Of a stretch of DNA of 64,000 nt, positions 47,283-60,000 are shown one piece after another. The translations under genes and the position numbers were made by a program. Within the stretch, counting starts at the first letter, position 1. The number at the start of each line of letters is the position of its first letter. This stretch comes from Erodium maritimum (Eukaryota; Streptophyta; Magnoliopsida; Geraniales; Geraniaceae). The stretch is taken from contig OY997592.1 of NCBI GenBank assembly GCA_963921825.1, positions 58,610,336 to 58,674,335 on the forward strand, given 5' to 3'. The notes beneath the pieces are model-generated. The model was not told the origin of the DNA and searched no databases. It saw only the letters and a list, made by a program, of their open reading frames with translations.

Positions 47283-48960
47283 ACTTTGTGTCAATATTAT
47301 AATTTAGGTGTTTTGATGATAAGAAATTTTTACATACTTATTGAATATCAAATAAGTTTTCCTATGTTTATTTTCATTGTATTTTCGGTACATGTGATTT
47401 TCGAATTTTTTTAAGACAATAACTTTGGCTACATTTGAGGCAACTTTTAAAAATCATATAAAATTCATTTCTTTATCAAATTACAATTTCTTTGATGTTA
47501 TAGAAATATCTGTAAGTCTAATTTTGAATGCAAAAGCTGGTTCTCAATTTTCATACTCCATCAGAGAGTAATGTACAGAAAGATAAGTAGACATCAAATC
47601 TGTCAGAACAAGTAAAACATATTTTCTTGGTTAACCTTATTGATTAAACTGGAATTATATACCAGAAAATAATAGGCCTACCTTATACCATTGGAAATAT
47701 ATATGAGTCTATTTTCTAACTCAACTGACCTTGCATGATTTAGATTTTTGTGGAAAAAGTTATGCTCATTTGAACAAGCAAATGTCAAAGCTGAAATTTC
47801 TGGCAACAAACATGCTCATCATCTACTTGTGTCCAATCAAGTTGTGTACGAATTTTATATCTCCGAGTACATTTTTCAAACTTTTAATGATGATCAAGGT
47901 ATACTATGGAATATCCAAAATGTTTATTGGAAAGGGTTCAAGTCTTATCAATAGGATATTTGTAAGTATAATCATTACAATATGTTTTGTTTATCTCATC
48001 ACTCAATCTCTTCTCCCTCATTCAAAAAATTGATTACTCTATATTATTTAATCATTTTTATTCATTGAAATTTATTTTGAAAAGAGATAAGTCAACATAT
48101 CAATCTTGAAATTTGTTGAGAATATTTCTTGTCAAGATATGTCACTTGACTTTGTACTGAAGTGTTTCTCTAACAACTCTTTCTTTTGAAATATCAAGAG
48201 CCAAATTTTTGTATATAAAATCTCTTCTTTTTTTTCATTGTAAGACACAAGACTTCTACTCATTCTTTACAAAATTTTCAGTACAAAGTTCTTTATTTTT
48301 GAGAAAAAAGTCATCTTGAGAACTCTAGGCTTCTTTGTTCTAGAAATTGTTTTCAAAGTCATGAACTAATAGTTTCACATCTTTTGATTTTTCAGAATAT
48401 ATATTCTTATTGTTATATCATGAACATGATATGCTCTCTTTATAAACTATTTTAAATCCTCTCCTCTCAAAATAATCTTAAGTTAAGTCTTACATGTCTT
48501 GAAATCATATATAGCTTGTTTGTACTTCATCTTTATATCTTGATTGTAATTAAAGTATTGCGTTTATTTTATATAAGATTAAACACATTATATTGTTGAC
48601 TTTTGGTGAGTTGACCTCAATATCTTCTATTGTAATTGGCCTTTTAGGCTAGAAAAAAGTGTTGTAGTTGGTTGCAAGATTTGTTTTTGCAAAGTGTTGT
48701 AGTGGTTGCAAGATTTGTTCTTGTTTCCGATTTGGAGTTGTAACATGTAAGATTAATACTTGTGAGACTTTGTAACATTTACTATAAGTTAGTAAAAGGT
48801 CGAACTCTAAGTGAGTTCTTTATCTTGCTATCTTTGTTTGTTGTTTAATTTTTGAATTTATTTTTAAGTTGCTATATTTTTGTGATCAATCGATCCATCC
48901 CCTTGCTTATCAAAAAAAAAATCTATCCACCCCCATGCCTTTAGATTGATTCCTTGGGAC
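47283..48960 (+). mobile_element. Possible old LTR of a copia-like element
   Basis: This AT-rich block ends with a sequence style typical of copia-type LTRs: a T-rich region, GTAATTGGCC, a repeated GTGTTGTAGTTGGTTGCAAG phrase (48660 and 48695), a TTTGTAACATTTACT phrase and a final GAGTTCTTTATCTTGC. A GATTCCTTGGGACCTAACA phrase follows. I could not define both ends or a target duplication, and no coding region is present. Confidence 0.35.
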
Positions 48961-49284
48961 CTAACATAATCATGATGGTTATAGCATATTTCAAATAGTC
49001 GAGGGCTGCCAAACAACCCCATTAGGAGTCATGAGTTGGCCTCAGGACGGGGTGGTAGGTAGTTGGTGGCCTAACCCTCATGACTCGGGACCGAGTCCCC
49101 CTAACCAATCTTGGAAGACCTACATATCCTCCCGTTTTACTTTATATTTCGTTGTTTCCTGTTTTTGTTTTGGTATTTTTCTAGTCTGTTAGGAGGTTGT
49201 TGATATTGGATGTTCTTATCTAATTTACAAATTAGTTTGTTTCTACGGGTTTAAAAGCACTAGAAATCTTACAAAAGTCTTGAA

Positions 49285-49425
49285 CATATTCTGGAGAGGA
49301 AACTTGATTAAATATACTTCATACCTTATCATATTTATTTAATATGCCTCATTAGTTTTAAATTGGAATTTTATGCTTTTTATAATTTATAGGACGGAAA
49401 TACCCTTATTTTTATTTAACAAAAG
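49285..49425. repeat. Outer left inverted repeat
   Basis: This stretch, with CTTATCATATTTATTTAATA and ACCCTTATTTTTATTTAA, is the reverse complement of 53305-53460 with scattered mismatches. It is probably one terminal repeat of an old DNA transposon. Confidence 0.7.
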
Positions 49426-49497
49426 TAATGAAACTAATTTCACCAAAGCCGTATTCCTTTTCATTTTTTTCTCCGGTGGCTCCTTCTATAAAAGCTA

Positions 49498-50420
49498 CTA
49501 CACATAAATGATAATTATACCGTGAAAAATATATAGTTTATTATTCTTTTGGAAGCCTTTAGTTTTGTGGGCACTTACTTGTCGTGGAAACAGATAAAAG
49601 CTATGGCAGTCTACACAGGTAAAAATCTTTAGAAGATCATGATGGTTGTATAGATCATTAAGTAAATGATGTGACTTGTGAGTGTGATTGGGGGTTGTAA
49701 TGACAACTATCGAAACCACAACCAAGCTTCCTCATGAGCCATTGAAGAATCTGATTCCAAGCTTATGTTTTGCAGCGTTTTCGTACTCCAATCCCGTTTT
49801 TTTATCAAATTGGGGCGTTGATTTCTGTAAAAAAAGGTAATGGGTCATCATGTTTTTGTTGTTCCAATTCGGTTTCGTCGTTCAATTTTATTAATTTTGG
49901 TTTTACGGAGAACAAAACAAAACGAGTGGTTGAGACTAGTGATGCAGAAGCAGAGGAACAACCAGATTGTGGCGTTGATTTAGGAGATAGCATTCAAGGA
50001 ACAATTGTGCTGGCATCAAAGTATCAAGAGATCGTGTAAGCGGCGAAGAAGACGATGGAGCTTCAGGGCTTACAATTGAAGCTCGAGATGGAGAACCAGG
50101 CATGGCAGTGGCTCGCTAGAACGAGGTCGTCGCGGCTTTACTGAACAACACGCTTGAGCAACTCAAGGACCAAGGGTACTACAACACCTCTGCCGAAAAA
50201 GACGACTCTTGTTGCGGCGGAGACGACCACATTCACCGGTGACCGGACAAAAACGTAGACAAACGGGTAAAACAAACATACGGAGGCTTCCGTTTCCAAG
50301 CAAATTTCGGGGGAAGTGAAAAATAAAAACATTAGTAGCATAGATCATTAAAAGATTGATTAGAGTTATTTTTTTAGCACCAGTACTTTTGCTGGACCAA
50401 GCAGAAGACAAAAAAAAAAC
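49498..50420. other. Possible decayed gene fragment inside the inverted-repeat structure
   Basis: A frame at 49770-50039 (89 codons, not starting with ATG in the genome) contains an acidic DAEAEEQPDCGVDLGDS stretch. Coding-like sequence, including KLEMENQA, continues past its stop with frameshifts to about 50200. It looks like a broken copy of a host gene carried or decayed here, but I cannot name the gene. Confidence 0.3.
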
Positions 50421-51837
50421 TTCATGTGAAATCAGTTTCTATTTTATTTTTACGGTAAATGAGCAGGGGCGGAACCAGGAATATAATTCAGGGTGTTCCG
50501 TCAATAATTATTAAATTTAATAATAAAAAATCAAATATAAACTATATTTTTAAGAGAACTATATTATTTTGTCTTGTTCGTTCAATAAATCATATACATG
50601 TCCTCATAATTGATACATAATTTATACAACGTTAACTATGAAAATAAAATATTTTTCTAATTGTTGTCGTACGAATTGGTTTTCATGTATAACTCAATGT
50701 ATATGACTCTCTGTTCATTCTCCACTTCAAACATAATTATTTTCTTCTCATATCAAAACTAGATAAAGAAATTTTTGAAAGAAGAAACAAAATTTCTTCT
50801 TAAAAAAGTATTTAATTGAATAAAAATATTTCAATGCCTAGTCATACGTATAGTTTATATCCTAAAAAAATTCATATAGTTTAATTGAATAATAAATATT
50901 TCAATACCTAATCATTCGTATAGTTTTGTACTCCTGTGGTTTTGTAATGTTTGAGGATAATCCTTGGCTCTTTCCGTTATTTCAAAGATAGGGCTTAATA
51001 CAAAAAATCTACTGAACAAAAAAAAAATCATTCAGACAGTTTATACCCTCAAAAACTTCATATAGTTTGTAATATAATATAGTAGACAACAATTTTTTTA
51101 AACGAATAAAAATTATATTATTGCTCATACTCATAAATACGTTTTTTGTATATGACTACAATTTAACTTCTTTGTTTTACATTGAACTTGTTAAATATAG
51201 TCTAATCAGAGTTGAAATCTACTAGCATGTTAAATTTTTTAATGGTTTGGTATTTAATCAACAGTGTTTATGATTGAAATATGAAATCTTTTTTAATATA
51301 TTTATAATATAGTGTTTAAGGTTTTAGTTATTAATTTATTTCTAATAATGTATCTTATTACTGTATGTCTAAATTTTTTGATGGATTAATTATTCCTTCA
51401 AAAAAATTAATGGATTAATTCTTATTCAATATAAGAATATTCATTTATTATTGTTAAAGTTACTCTTCGTTTTAGTATTTTAATAAGCCAAAAAATGTCA
51501 GTTAAAAATGAACGCTCAAGCAAGCAAAAAAAAATCAGTTTAGCAACGGGTAAATAGACACGGAAGGGCAAGACCCAAAAAATCAGTAAAAAGGGAGAAG
51601 TAAAAATATCAATATAAAAAAGAAGCAAATATTATTAAGAAAAAGATTAAGAGCCAATATTAATATCGAGGAGAAATCTAATAGAAACCCTCCTTATCCT
51701 AAAAACTGTGTGAACCAATCCTAGCCATACACCATTTAGATCCAACATTCACCATAATGTCACACGCCAATTTCTTCCTTTCTCACACAAGCAAGGGCAT
51801 AATTGTAAAAGCATGGTGCCATGTGGACAAGTGTCCA

Positions 51838-53248
51838 TTTTTTTCTTAACCAATTCACTAATTTAATATTTCCCGCTTCGTTTGAACTCCGATTAGCTTC
51901 AAACTTGAGCCAATATTTTTCTTTTTCCAAGGGATTTAAATCAAGATCAGTCATGAATATATTTTGAAACACGAAAATAAAAAGTTATATTGGGGTGATA
52001 AAAACAATGTTAAGTGTTGATAAATCTTCACTAATAAATTTTTCATATCGGGGTATCAAACTAGTGCTAAATAGTGTTTAGTGTTGATAAAACTAGTGCT
52101 TAGTGTTCATAAAAAAACATGTGATGATGTAATAAAAATCATGTTCGATTTTGGAAAATGAGGTGATAAAACTAGTGTTCAGTGTTGATAAACCCAGTGT
52201 ATAGTGTTGATAAACCCAGTATATAGTGCTGATAAACCCAATGTATAGTGTTGATAAAAATTATACAGACTTAACTTTTTTTTAAATCAGCCCCAAAATA
52301 AGGGTGATAACCTAGAGTTTAGTATTGATAAAAAAACATGTGATGAGATGATAAAAACACATGTAATTTAATGATAAACATAATGTTTAGTGTTGATAAA
52401 ACTAGTGCTTAATGCTCATAAAAAAACATGTGATAATGTGATAAAAATCATGTTCGATTTTGGAAAATGAGGTGATAAAACTGGTGTTTAGTGTTGATAA
52501 ACCCAGTGTATAGTGTTGATAAACCCAGTGTATAGTGTTGATAAAAATTACACAGACTTAACTTTTTTTTAAATCAGCCCCGAAATAAGGGTGATAACCT
52601 AGAGTTTAGTGTTGATAAAAAAACATGTGATGAGATGATAAAAACACATGTAATTTAATGATAAACATAGTGTTTAGTGTTGATAAAACTAGTGCTTAGT
52701 GTTCATAAAAAAACATGTGATGATGTGATAAAAATCATGTTTGATTTTGGAAAATGAGGTGATAAAACTGGTGTTCAGTGTTGATAAACCCAGTGTGTAG
52801 TGTTGATAAACCCAGTGTATTGTGTTGATAAAAATTACACAGACTTAACTTTTTTTAAAATCAGCCCCGAAATAAGAGTGATAACCTAGAGTTTAGTGTT
52901 GATAAAACTAGTGCTTATTGTTCATAAAAAAAAACATGTGATGATGTGATAAAAATCATGTTCGATTTTGGAAAATGAGGTGATAAATTCAGTGTATAGT
53001 GTTGGTAAATCCAGTGTATAGTGTTGATAAACCCAGTGTATAGCGTTGATAAAAATTACCCAGACTTAACTTTTTTTTAAAAAAAAATCAACCCCGAAAA
53101 TAATTTTTTTTTTGTGCTTCAAAATATATTCATGACTGATCTTGATAGAAAGCCCTTGAAAAAACAAAACTAATGGCGCAAGTTTGAAGCCAATCGGAGT
53201 TCAAACGAAGCGAGAAAAATTAAATTAGTGAATTGGTAAAAAAAAATA
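51838..53248. mobile_element. Inverted-repeat element enclosing a tandem array
   Basis: The arms 51838-51975 and 53105-53248 are inverted repeats of about 140 bp. The left arm contains CGCTTCGTTTGAACTCCGAT and AAATCAAGATCAGTCATGAA; the right arm contains their complements, including TTCATGACTGATCTTGAT. The loop is almost entirely the tandem array at 52010-53085. The right arm lies directly inside the outer repeat at 53305-53460. The layout suggests a Mutator-like or foldback element, but I could not identify target duplications. Confidence 0.65.
52010..53085. repeat. Satellite-like tandem array, unit about 290-310 bp
   Basis: The phrase CATGTTCGATTTTGGAAAAT (one T variant) recurs at about 52140, 52451, 52737 and 52967, marking three to four units; the last is shortened. 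Each unit also contains sub-repeats of about 22 bp with the core CAGTGTATAGTGTTGATAAA and an ACATGTGATGATGTGATAAA motif. All copies run in the same direction. There is no coding capacity. Confidence 0.9.
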
Positions 53249-53304
53249 CGATGATTTTACTAAAAAGCCATTACCCCTTACTAAAAAGTGCTGTTTTTTT
53301 TTTT

Positions 53305-53460
53305 GCAGTCAACAAGTAAAATTAGATTAAATAAAAATAAGGATTTTTTGTCCAAAAACTTATAAAACGCATTGATTTCCAATTTTAAACTATTGGAGCA
53401 TATTAAAAAATATGATAAGTCTTAAGGCATAGTTAATTAAGTTTCCCTTCTGGAGTCCAA
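53305..53460. repeat. Outer right inverted repeat
   Basis: This stretch is the inverted partner of 49285-49425; for example TTAAATAAAAATAAGG here pairs with CCCTTATTTTTATTTAA there. The pair encloses about 4.2 kb. Confidence 0.7.
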
Positions 53461-54056
53461 TATTTTTTATCCAATTTATATTATTATCGATTAATATGAT
53501 CAATAAAATTTCTTTATTGTTTGTTTAAAAAAATCAATCGAAGACCGTACGGAGAAATTAACCATAGTTAAAGGTATGATTACAAATCTCTGTACTAAGT
53601 AAATAAAATTCTATAACCTATTTTTATTTCCAAAAGTACATATCTATTTTTTCCCTAAAATATTAAACAAAAACAAAAGATGACTTTTTGTAATGACACG
53701 AGAGAGGATCAAAACAATGAAATTTAGAAAAGAGAAACTTCCTCTTCATCGATCACGATCACAATCTTCGGTCCTTTTCGAACAAAAAGCAACACAGGAA
53801 CCAAACCTTTTACCTCCAGAAAAAGAAACAATTATCCCATTCCCAGCTATAATCGATACATAACGAACACTTACGTATATGTACGTTCAATTCCGATCAT
53901 ATTTTTGTTCGGAGCATTTTAGCTCCCGCTCGGACACGTCGCTGGCGTCGTTAGGCATCAGGCTCGATGCCTCGTCACGGTCAGATTTCTTGGTCCTTCT
54001 GGTCTTGTGCACATTTATGATTAATTTTTCTGGACAATAATCGAGTTTTTGGTTTG

Positions 54057-57000
54057 ATGAAGTCGCCGAATAACGGCGATAGATCATCAAGATTTTCGAA
54101 TTCGAACGAGCCAGACTCGTCCATGGAATTCAAAACCCCGCATTTTTCGCGGTCGCGGTCGGTTGTTTCGCGACCCAGGTTCGTTAAGGTTAGGAAAAGC
54201 TTTAGCTCTCTGAATAATAGGTCGTTGGCTGGAACGAGTTTCAACCCATTTGGTCCGGCGTCGGAGAATTTGGCGCCGGCTTCATCTCCGTCCGGATTGG
54301 GGGTTTCTGGGTCTGCTCAAGCTGCACTTGGGAGGAGTGGAAATGAGTCATTTGTGCTTGGAGAGGATAAAAGTTCACATTCAAATTCGGTTTCGAACTC
54401 TGGAAAGTTTGATGGTAATACTAGTTTGGAGAAACAAATTGTTGGGGAAATGAGGAATTTGAGGGTTGGGAGTGGAAATGAATCTGTGAATGCCAAACTG
54501 GACAGTTCAGTGTTTGGATCTGGGAGGTATTATGGTGTGGATGAGGGCATGATGTCTAGATTTCCAGATGATTCAAGAAAGTTTAACACTGGAAGCTCGA
54601 GGAGCATGGGAGTGAATGACAACATTGACAAGACCAATTCTGTATTGGGGAGTGGAGAATTGCCTGGTAGCAGTGGTGTTGTGAGTGATGGCAATGATAT
54701 GGGCAGCTTTGTGCTTGGAAGTGGGAAGAAGGGTAGTGACTTTTTCGTCAAAAGCTCAGCTTCCATGCTTCCAGAGCGGGTGATGAATTTGAATGCAGAC
54801 GATTCTTTGAGCACTCCTACTGTTGAAAACGTTGAAATGAATATGAACTTCAATGACAAGGACTTATGTTTCGTCGGTAACAAAACCACTCCTGCTCGTT
54901 TTTCTGGGAAAGCAGAAAGCGCATTTTCAGATGAGATGGGAGGGGAAAGGGCAGATTTCAGTTTTCAGGGAGAACTGAAGGTTGATCCCACAGGAGCTGT
55001 TGCACCCTCATTCTCATCGTTTGTAGAATTCAAAACACCAAATCCGAAGAGCAACAAATTTCGTGGTGCAAGCCAAAAGTTGATCTCTACAATGAGGGAA
55101 TCAGGAAAGAGAAAGAAGGGAAAGTTGAAACAACCAGCCTTAGTCCAACCACAGCTTGGGCAAGAATTTGCTTTAAGGGAAAAGAGTTCCCAAGAGACCC
55201 ATGAAGCTTTTCGATCCTATACATCGGTGGACTTTTCTCCTTATCGGGAAACATCGTATGATAATTGGCGTTCAAGAGGAACTTCAGTAGCCTCAGACGA
55301 TTCTTTGAGTCTTGAGAACAATTTTGTTTCAGCTGATGCACAGCCAACAGTCTCAAATACTGCAACAACAACACAACAGATGAATAGCGGTGATGTGAAA
55401 TTTACAGACACAAAAGAGGAAGGTTCTGAGTGCTATTCTGATAGAGATTTTGGTGTTGAGGGTCCTCCAGATGACTCCACGTCCATGGTTGAAACAGAAA
55501 GCTTTAAATCTGCAATTGAGGAGGCAGACTATAATAGTGACATTGCAGCTTCATCAGCAGAATTTGAAGCTAGTTCAATTCCAAGTATTGAGAGAAAAGA
55601 CAGCACTGGGAGGGCACTGTTGGGGCTTCCTCCAATGCCTGACTCTAACTTCACCTTTGCTACTCCTTCCACTGCTCAAGGTCAATCAACATCAAAACGA
55701 CACCATAAAAAGAAGAGTTCGGGGAAGATGGGCCCTGATGCTCCTAAGTCAACTCCAATTGCAAAAGTTCCATATGCGTCAGCCACATCTGCTGCAAAGT
55801 TTTTTCCTCGTGCTGAAGCTTCCTTGATTTCATCTTCTACTAGGCAAGGCCATAAAGGAGATCTATCTGCTTTTAAAGGTAAGAGTCACAATAATTCTGA
55901 GGTGGATAAAGGGCATGAGTTGAAGAATGAGAGTAATTTGGCTTCTACTTCAACCATTGCAACTCAAGAAGCATGTGAGAAGTGGCGATTAAGGTTATTA
56001 TCAGTTAATTAGATTTTCCTTCATTTGTGAATGATTTTTGACATATGCAGTTATATTTGTTCTGGTTAATAATTTGATTATGTGATATTAGTGTGTGAAA
56101 ATATTTAGGGTTAACTGTCCAAAACTACATCAAAGTTTTGTCCACAAAGTATGCATGCATAAAGTTTTGTCCACACTTTGTGGGTGCACTGAAGTTTTGT
56201 CCACCTACTTTTTAAGAAAAATGGAACAAGGATGTTCATAATGAATGGTCTGGGCAGTTCTTCGCGGACTAAATAGATTTGTGGGAAATACATAATGCAT
56301 TCTAAATTTGTGTGGGAAATTCATAATGCATCCTTTAGTTGTGTGGGCAATACGTTTTTCTAAAAAAGTCGGTGGACAAATCTTCAGTGCACACACAAAG
56401 CGTGAACAAAACTTTATGCATGCATTCTTTTGTGGCAAAACTTTAATGTAGTTTTGGACAATTAACCCAAATATTTATGTCAGCTTGAATTCATTTAAGT
56501 TGAAATGACTTATTCAGGGGAAACCAATCTTATGCTAATGGGGATTTGTTTAAAGCTGAAGAATACCATACAGAAGGGATAAATTGTATTCCTAAAAGTG
56601 AGACATCTCGTAGCTGTTTGAGGGCTTTGATGTTGTGCTATAGTAATCGTGCAGCAACACGTATGTCTCTCGGGAGGATAAGAAATGCAATAGGAGACTG
56701 CATGGATGCTGCCACAATAGATCCCAACTTTCTGAGGGTGCAAGTTAGAGCTGCAAAGTAAGGGTTAACTCTATGTTTCTTCCTTGAAATTGTGGGTATA
56801 CCATTTACTTTTGTGCATTCGTTCCGCATGGCTACATCTATTATATACTGAACTTATTTGATGCTTAGAAATATGAAGTGACCAAATTATTACCAACAGA
56901 CAGTGTCATACTAAGTGAAAGTATCAATAACATGTTCATTCATACAAGGGTTGGTGAGCTGATAATCCCATTTGTGCACTTGCATTATAATACTAATATA

Positions 57001-60000
57001 TAAATAATTTAATTGTTTCTACTCTTGATTGCTTTGCACATTTTTTATTTGTCTGCCAATAACTTGCATAAAAGTGTTATGATATTATTGTCTTATTGCA
57101 CTAGGAGTTCTCAGTTTGGGTTGTGTTTAATATATATTCTTGCCCTAGCTAATTGTCATTTTCGTTCCTACTCCCATTTTTAAGTTGTTACCTTGCCCTT
57201 GGGGAAGTTGAAGACGCATCACGACATTACACTGTGTGCTTGGAGACAGGAAGTGATTGTGTGGACCGAAAAATGGCAGTGGAAGCATCTGATGGCTTAC
57301 GGAAGGCACAGGTACTTTAATGATAGTCCCATCATCATCATCATTTATGAATGAAGACTTTATCATTGAATTGTTTAGCTTCCTTGCCAAAACTAAGAAT
57401 ATTGTTTCTCTCTCTCCCTCCATCTCCCTCTTGAATGGCAGAAAGTGTCTGAGTGCATGCATCATTGTGCTGAACTTTTAGAGAAGAAAACGTCCAAAGA
57501 TGCAGAGAGTGTTGTGAAATTTATTGATGAGGCTATGTTGATAAGCTCACACTCAGAAAAGTTACTTGAAATGAAAGCAGAAGCTCTTTTCATGGTATGT
57601 GCTTCATTTTTATTTACTGTAATTATTATTATGACTCTTTTAGATTGTCTGTATATATGCCAAAAACTATGAGTCAACATCACATGTTCTATTTAGGCAT
57701 TTTAATAAAGTACCAAAAGATTGCTAGTCAAAATCTGGATCAACCTTTTGTTATCTGCAGCTGCGGAGGTATGAAGAGATAATTCAGCTTTGTGAGGGGA
57801 CCTTTGACTCTGCTGAAAAGAATGTTCCTCTGTTAGATGTTGATAGCAGCTCAGACAATTTGGATGCATCTGAAATCTCAGAAGACTGTCTATTTAGGAC
57901 TTGGCGTTGTCGCATGGTTTTCCATTCGTACTTCCATTTAGGGAGGCTGGAAGAGTCTATTGCTTCTCTGGAGAAGCATGACGAACATCAGTCTTTCTCA
58001 AAAAGGTAACATTCCTCATCTTCGCACATATATGATGTTCTATTGTTTTTCATTATTTTAGGATAATTACAGAAACTTGGGGTGAATTATGCTCGTTTTG
58101 CAACTACTTTCGGCGATTTTTTTTTTGCAAATGACATCCCCGACTATTTTTCGTCTGCAAATCTGTTATTTTTAACAGAAATTAGTTATGTGACTTCACG
58201 TTTTTTGTTGGAAATGACACTTTTCCCCTTTACATTATATGTGTCTTGCAATTTGTAACCCTCAGTATACGTGTTTTGGAATTTGAACCCTTATGTACAC
58301 AATGGGGGGAGGGGTACTTTGGAATATTTGGAAGAAAAAAAAAAGTTAACCCCGTTAATGGATTTGCAGATGGAAAATAGTTGGGGGTGTCATTTGCACA
58401 CACAAAAAAAGTTCACTGATAGTATTTGCAAAGCGTGCATAGTTCACCGCAAGCTTTTACAATTATCCCTTATTTTTATATCTTTGTGGCTTGAAGTTTC
58501 TAATACTACTAATAGGAAAGGAAATAAGACTCTCGAATCATCAATTCCGCTAGCTGCCATTGTACGTGAGCTCTTGCGCCATAAGGTATATGTTTTATGT
58601 TTCGTTTTTGTTAACCATGTTACCTTGAAATCACGTCACGCATTGATATGTGTATACCCTGTATAGCAACATAAAATTGTTTGATGTGCAATGCAAAGTT
58701 GTGTGTAAAGACATATGACATATGTGGAGAGAAGTGAGAACACAATCTTGTACCATAAGAAGTTGCATTAAAACACCATAAAAGTTGTAGTTACTACCAT
58801 ACCCGAACAATATTTTATGTTACCTATGTTAATATTATGCTTAGTTCCTTCTTGAAGGTGGGGCTAGCGTTATGCTCTGAAGCTTATCCATTTTGCAGGG
58901 TGTATATTTACTTAGACCATCTCTCTATATATATTTGAACAGATAATTATTGCATTGTAACAACACCCAAACTGTTTGATGTGTGATTGTTCCATCCTAT
59001 GCTGATTATACTGACGAAGTATAAAGTGCATCACAATGTTTTTTTCCGGTTGGTGTTGTTGATGTTGATGCATATGGGTAATAGGGTGCAGGGAATGAAG
59101 CCTTCCAAGCAGGAAGGAATGCGGAAGCAGTTGAGCATTACACATCGGCTTTGTCCTGCAATGTGGAGTCACGCACTTTTGCTGCCAGCTGCATTTGCAG
59201 TCGTGCTGCTGCATACAAGTCAATGGGCCAAATTACTGATGCTCTTGCAGATTGCAGCCTCGCTATAGCCCTTGATGGAAATTACCTCAAGGTTTTCCTC
59301 TACCCTAACGTTATAACTCTCTTTTTTTGTTGGCAACAAACATGTGTAGGTTTTGCTATTGATTCACAACCTCATCATAGTTTACCAAATATATTTTTTT
59401 CTTTCTAATTTATCAAAAAAATATTTTTTTTTCTAATCTGACTTCCCGAGAATCCTAGTGAACAATAATTTTTTAATGTTGTATATAACACATTATATGT
59501 TTTAACAACATTCAAGGGAATCTAGCATCTTGATTTTGTGGTCATGATATGCTCATTTGGGGAATGTTTGTTAGTTCAAAGGATAATGGAAAAAAAAGAA
59601 AGGTTGTAAGAAGCGCTAGCCACTAGGGTCTCAAGGGCCAAGCCGAAAACTAATTGGATTTATATTTTTATATTTTTCAATTATTATTATTAATAACTAT
59701 TTAATATATATTACATATATAATAAAATATAAATTATACTATATAAAAATAATAAAATTTCAAGGGAAAATTCAAGGCCTTGTAGGCTTTCTCTACAGCT
59801 CCTCGCCACGATTTCACAGATGCTCCTCGAGAAAAAGACGTGCCTCGTAGCTCCTCCGTCGTGCCTCACCTGCCTCGTAACCTCGTTGCACCTAAGTGGG
59901 CATAAATTGGGTTGTTTCCTTGATCCCCGTCCGACCTTGTCAAATCATGGCGATGAAGCTGAATTTTTTTCACTATGCGGTGCCTAAATCCGATTTTTAC

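Noticed and set aside
50463..50480. GGGGCGGAACCAGG, resembling the start of a hAT-like element
   Set aside because: No inverted partner or target duplication was found nearby, so no element is called.
52010..53085. Regularly spaced repeats that could suggest a CRISPR array
   Set aside because: Units are about 300 bp, the spacers are themselves repeated, and the host is a plant. It is a tandem satellite-like array.
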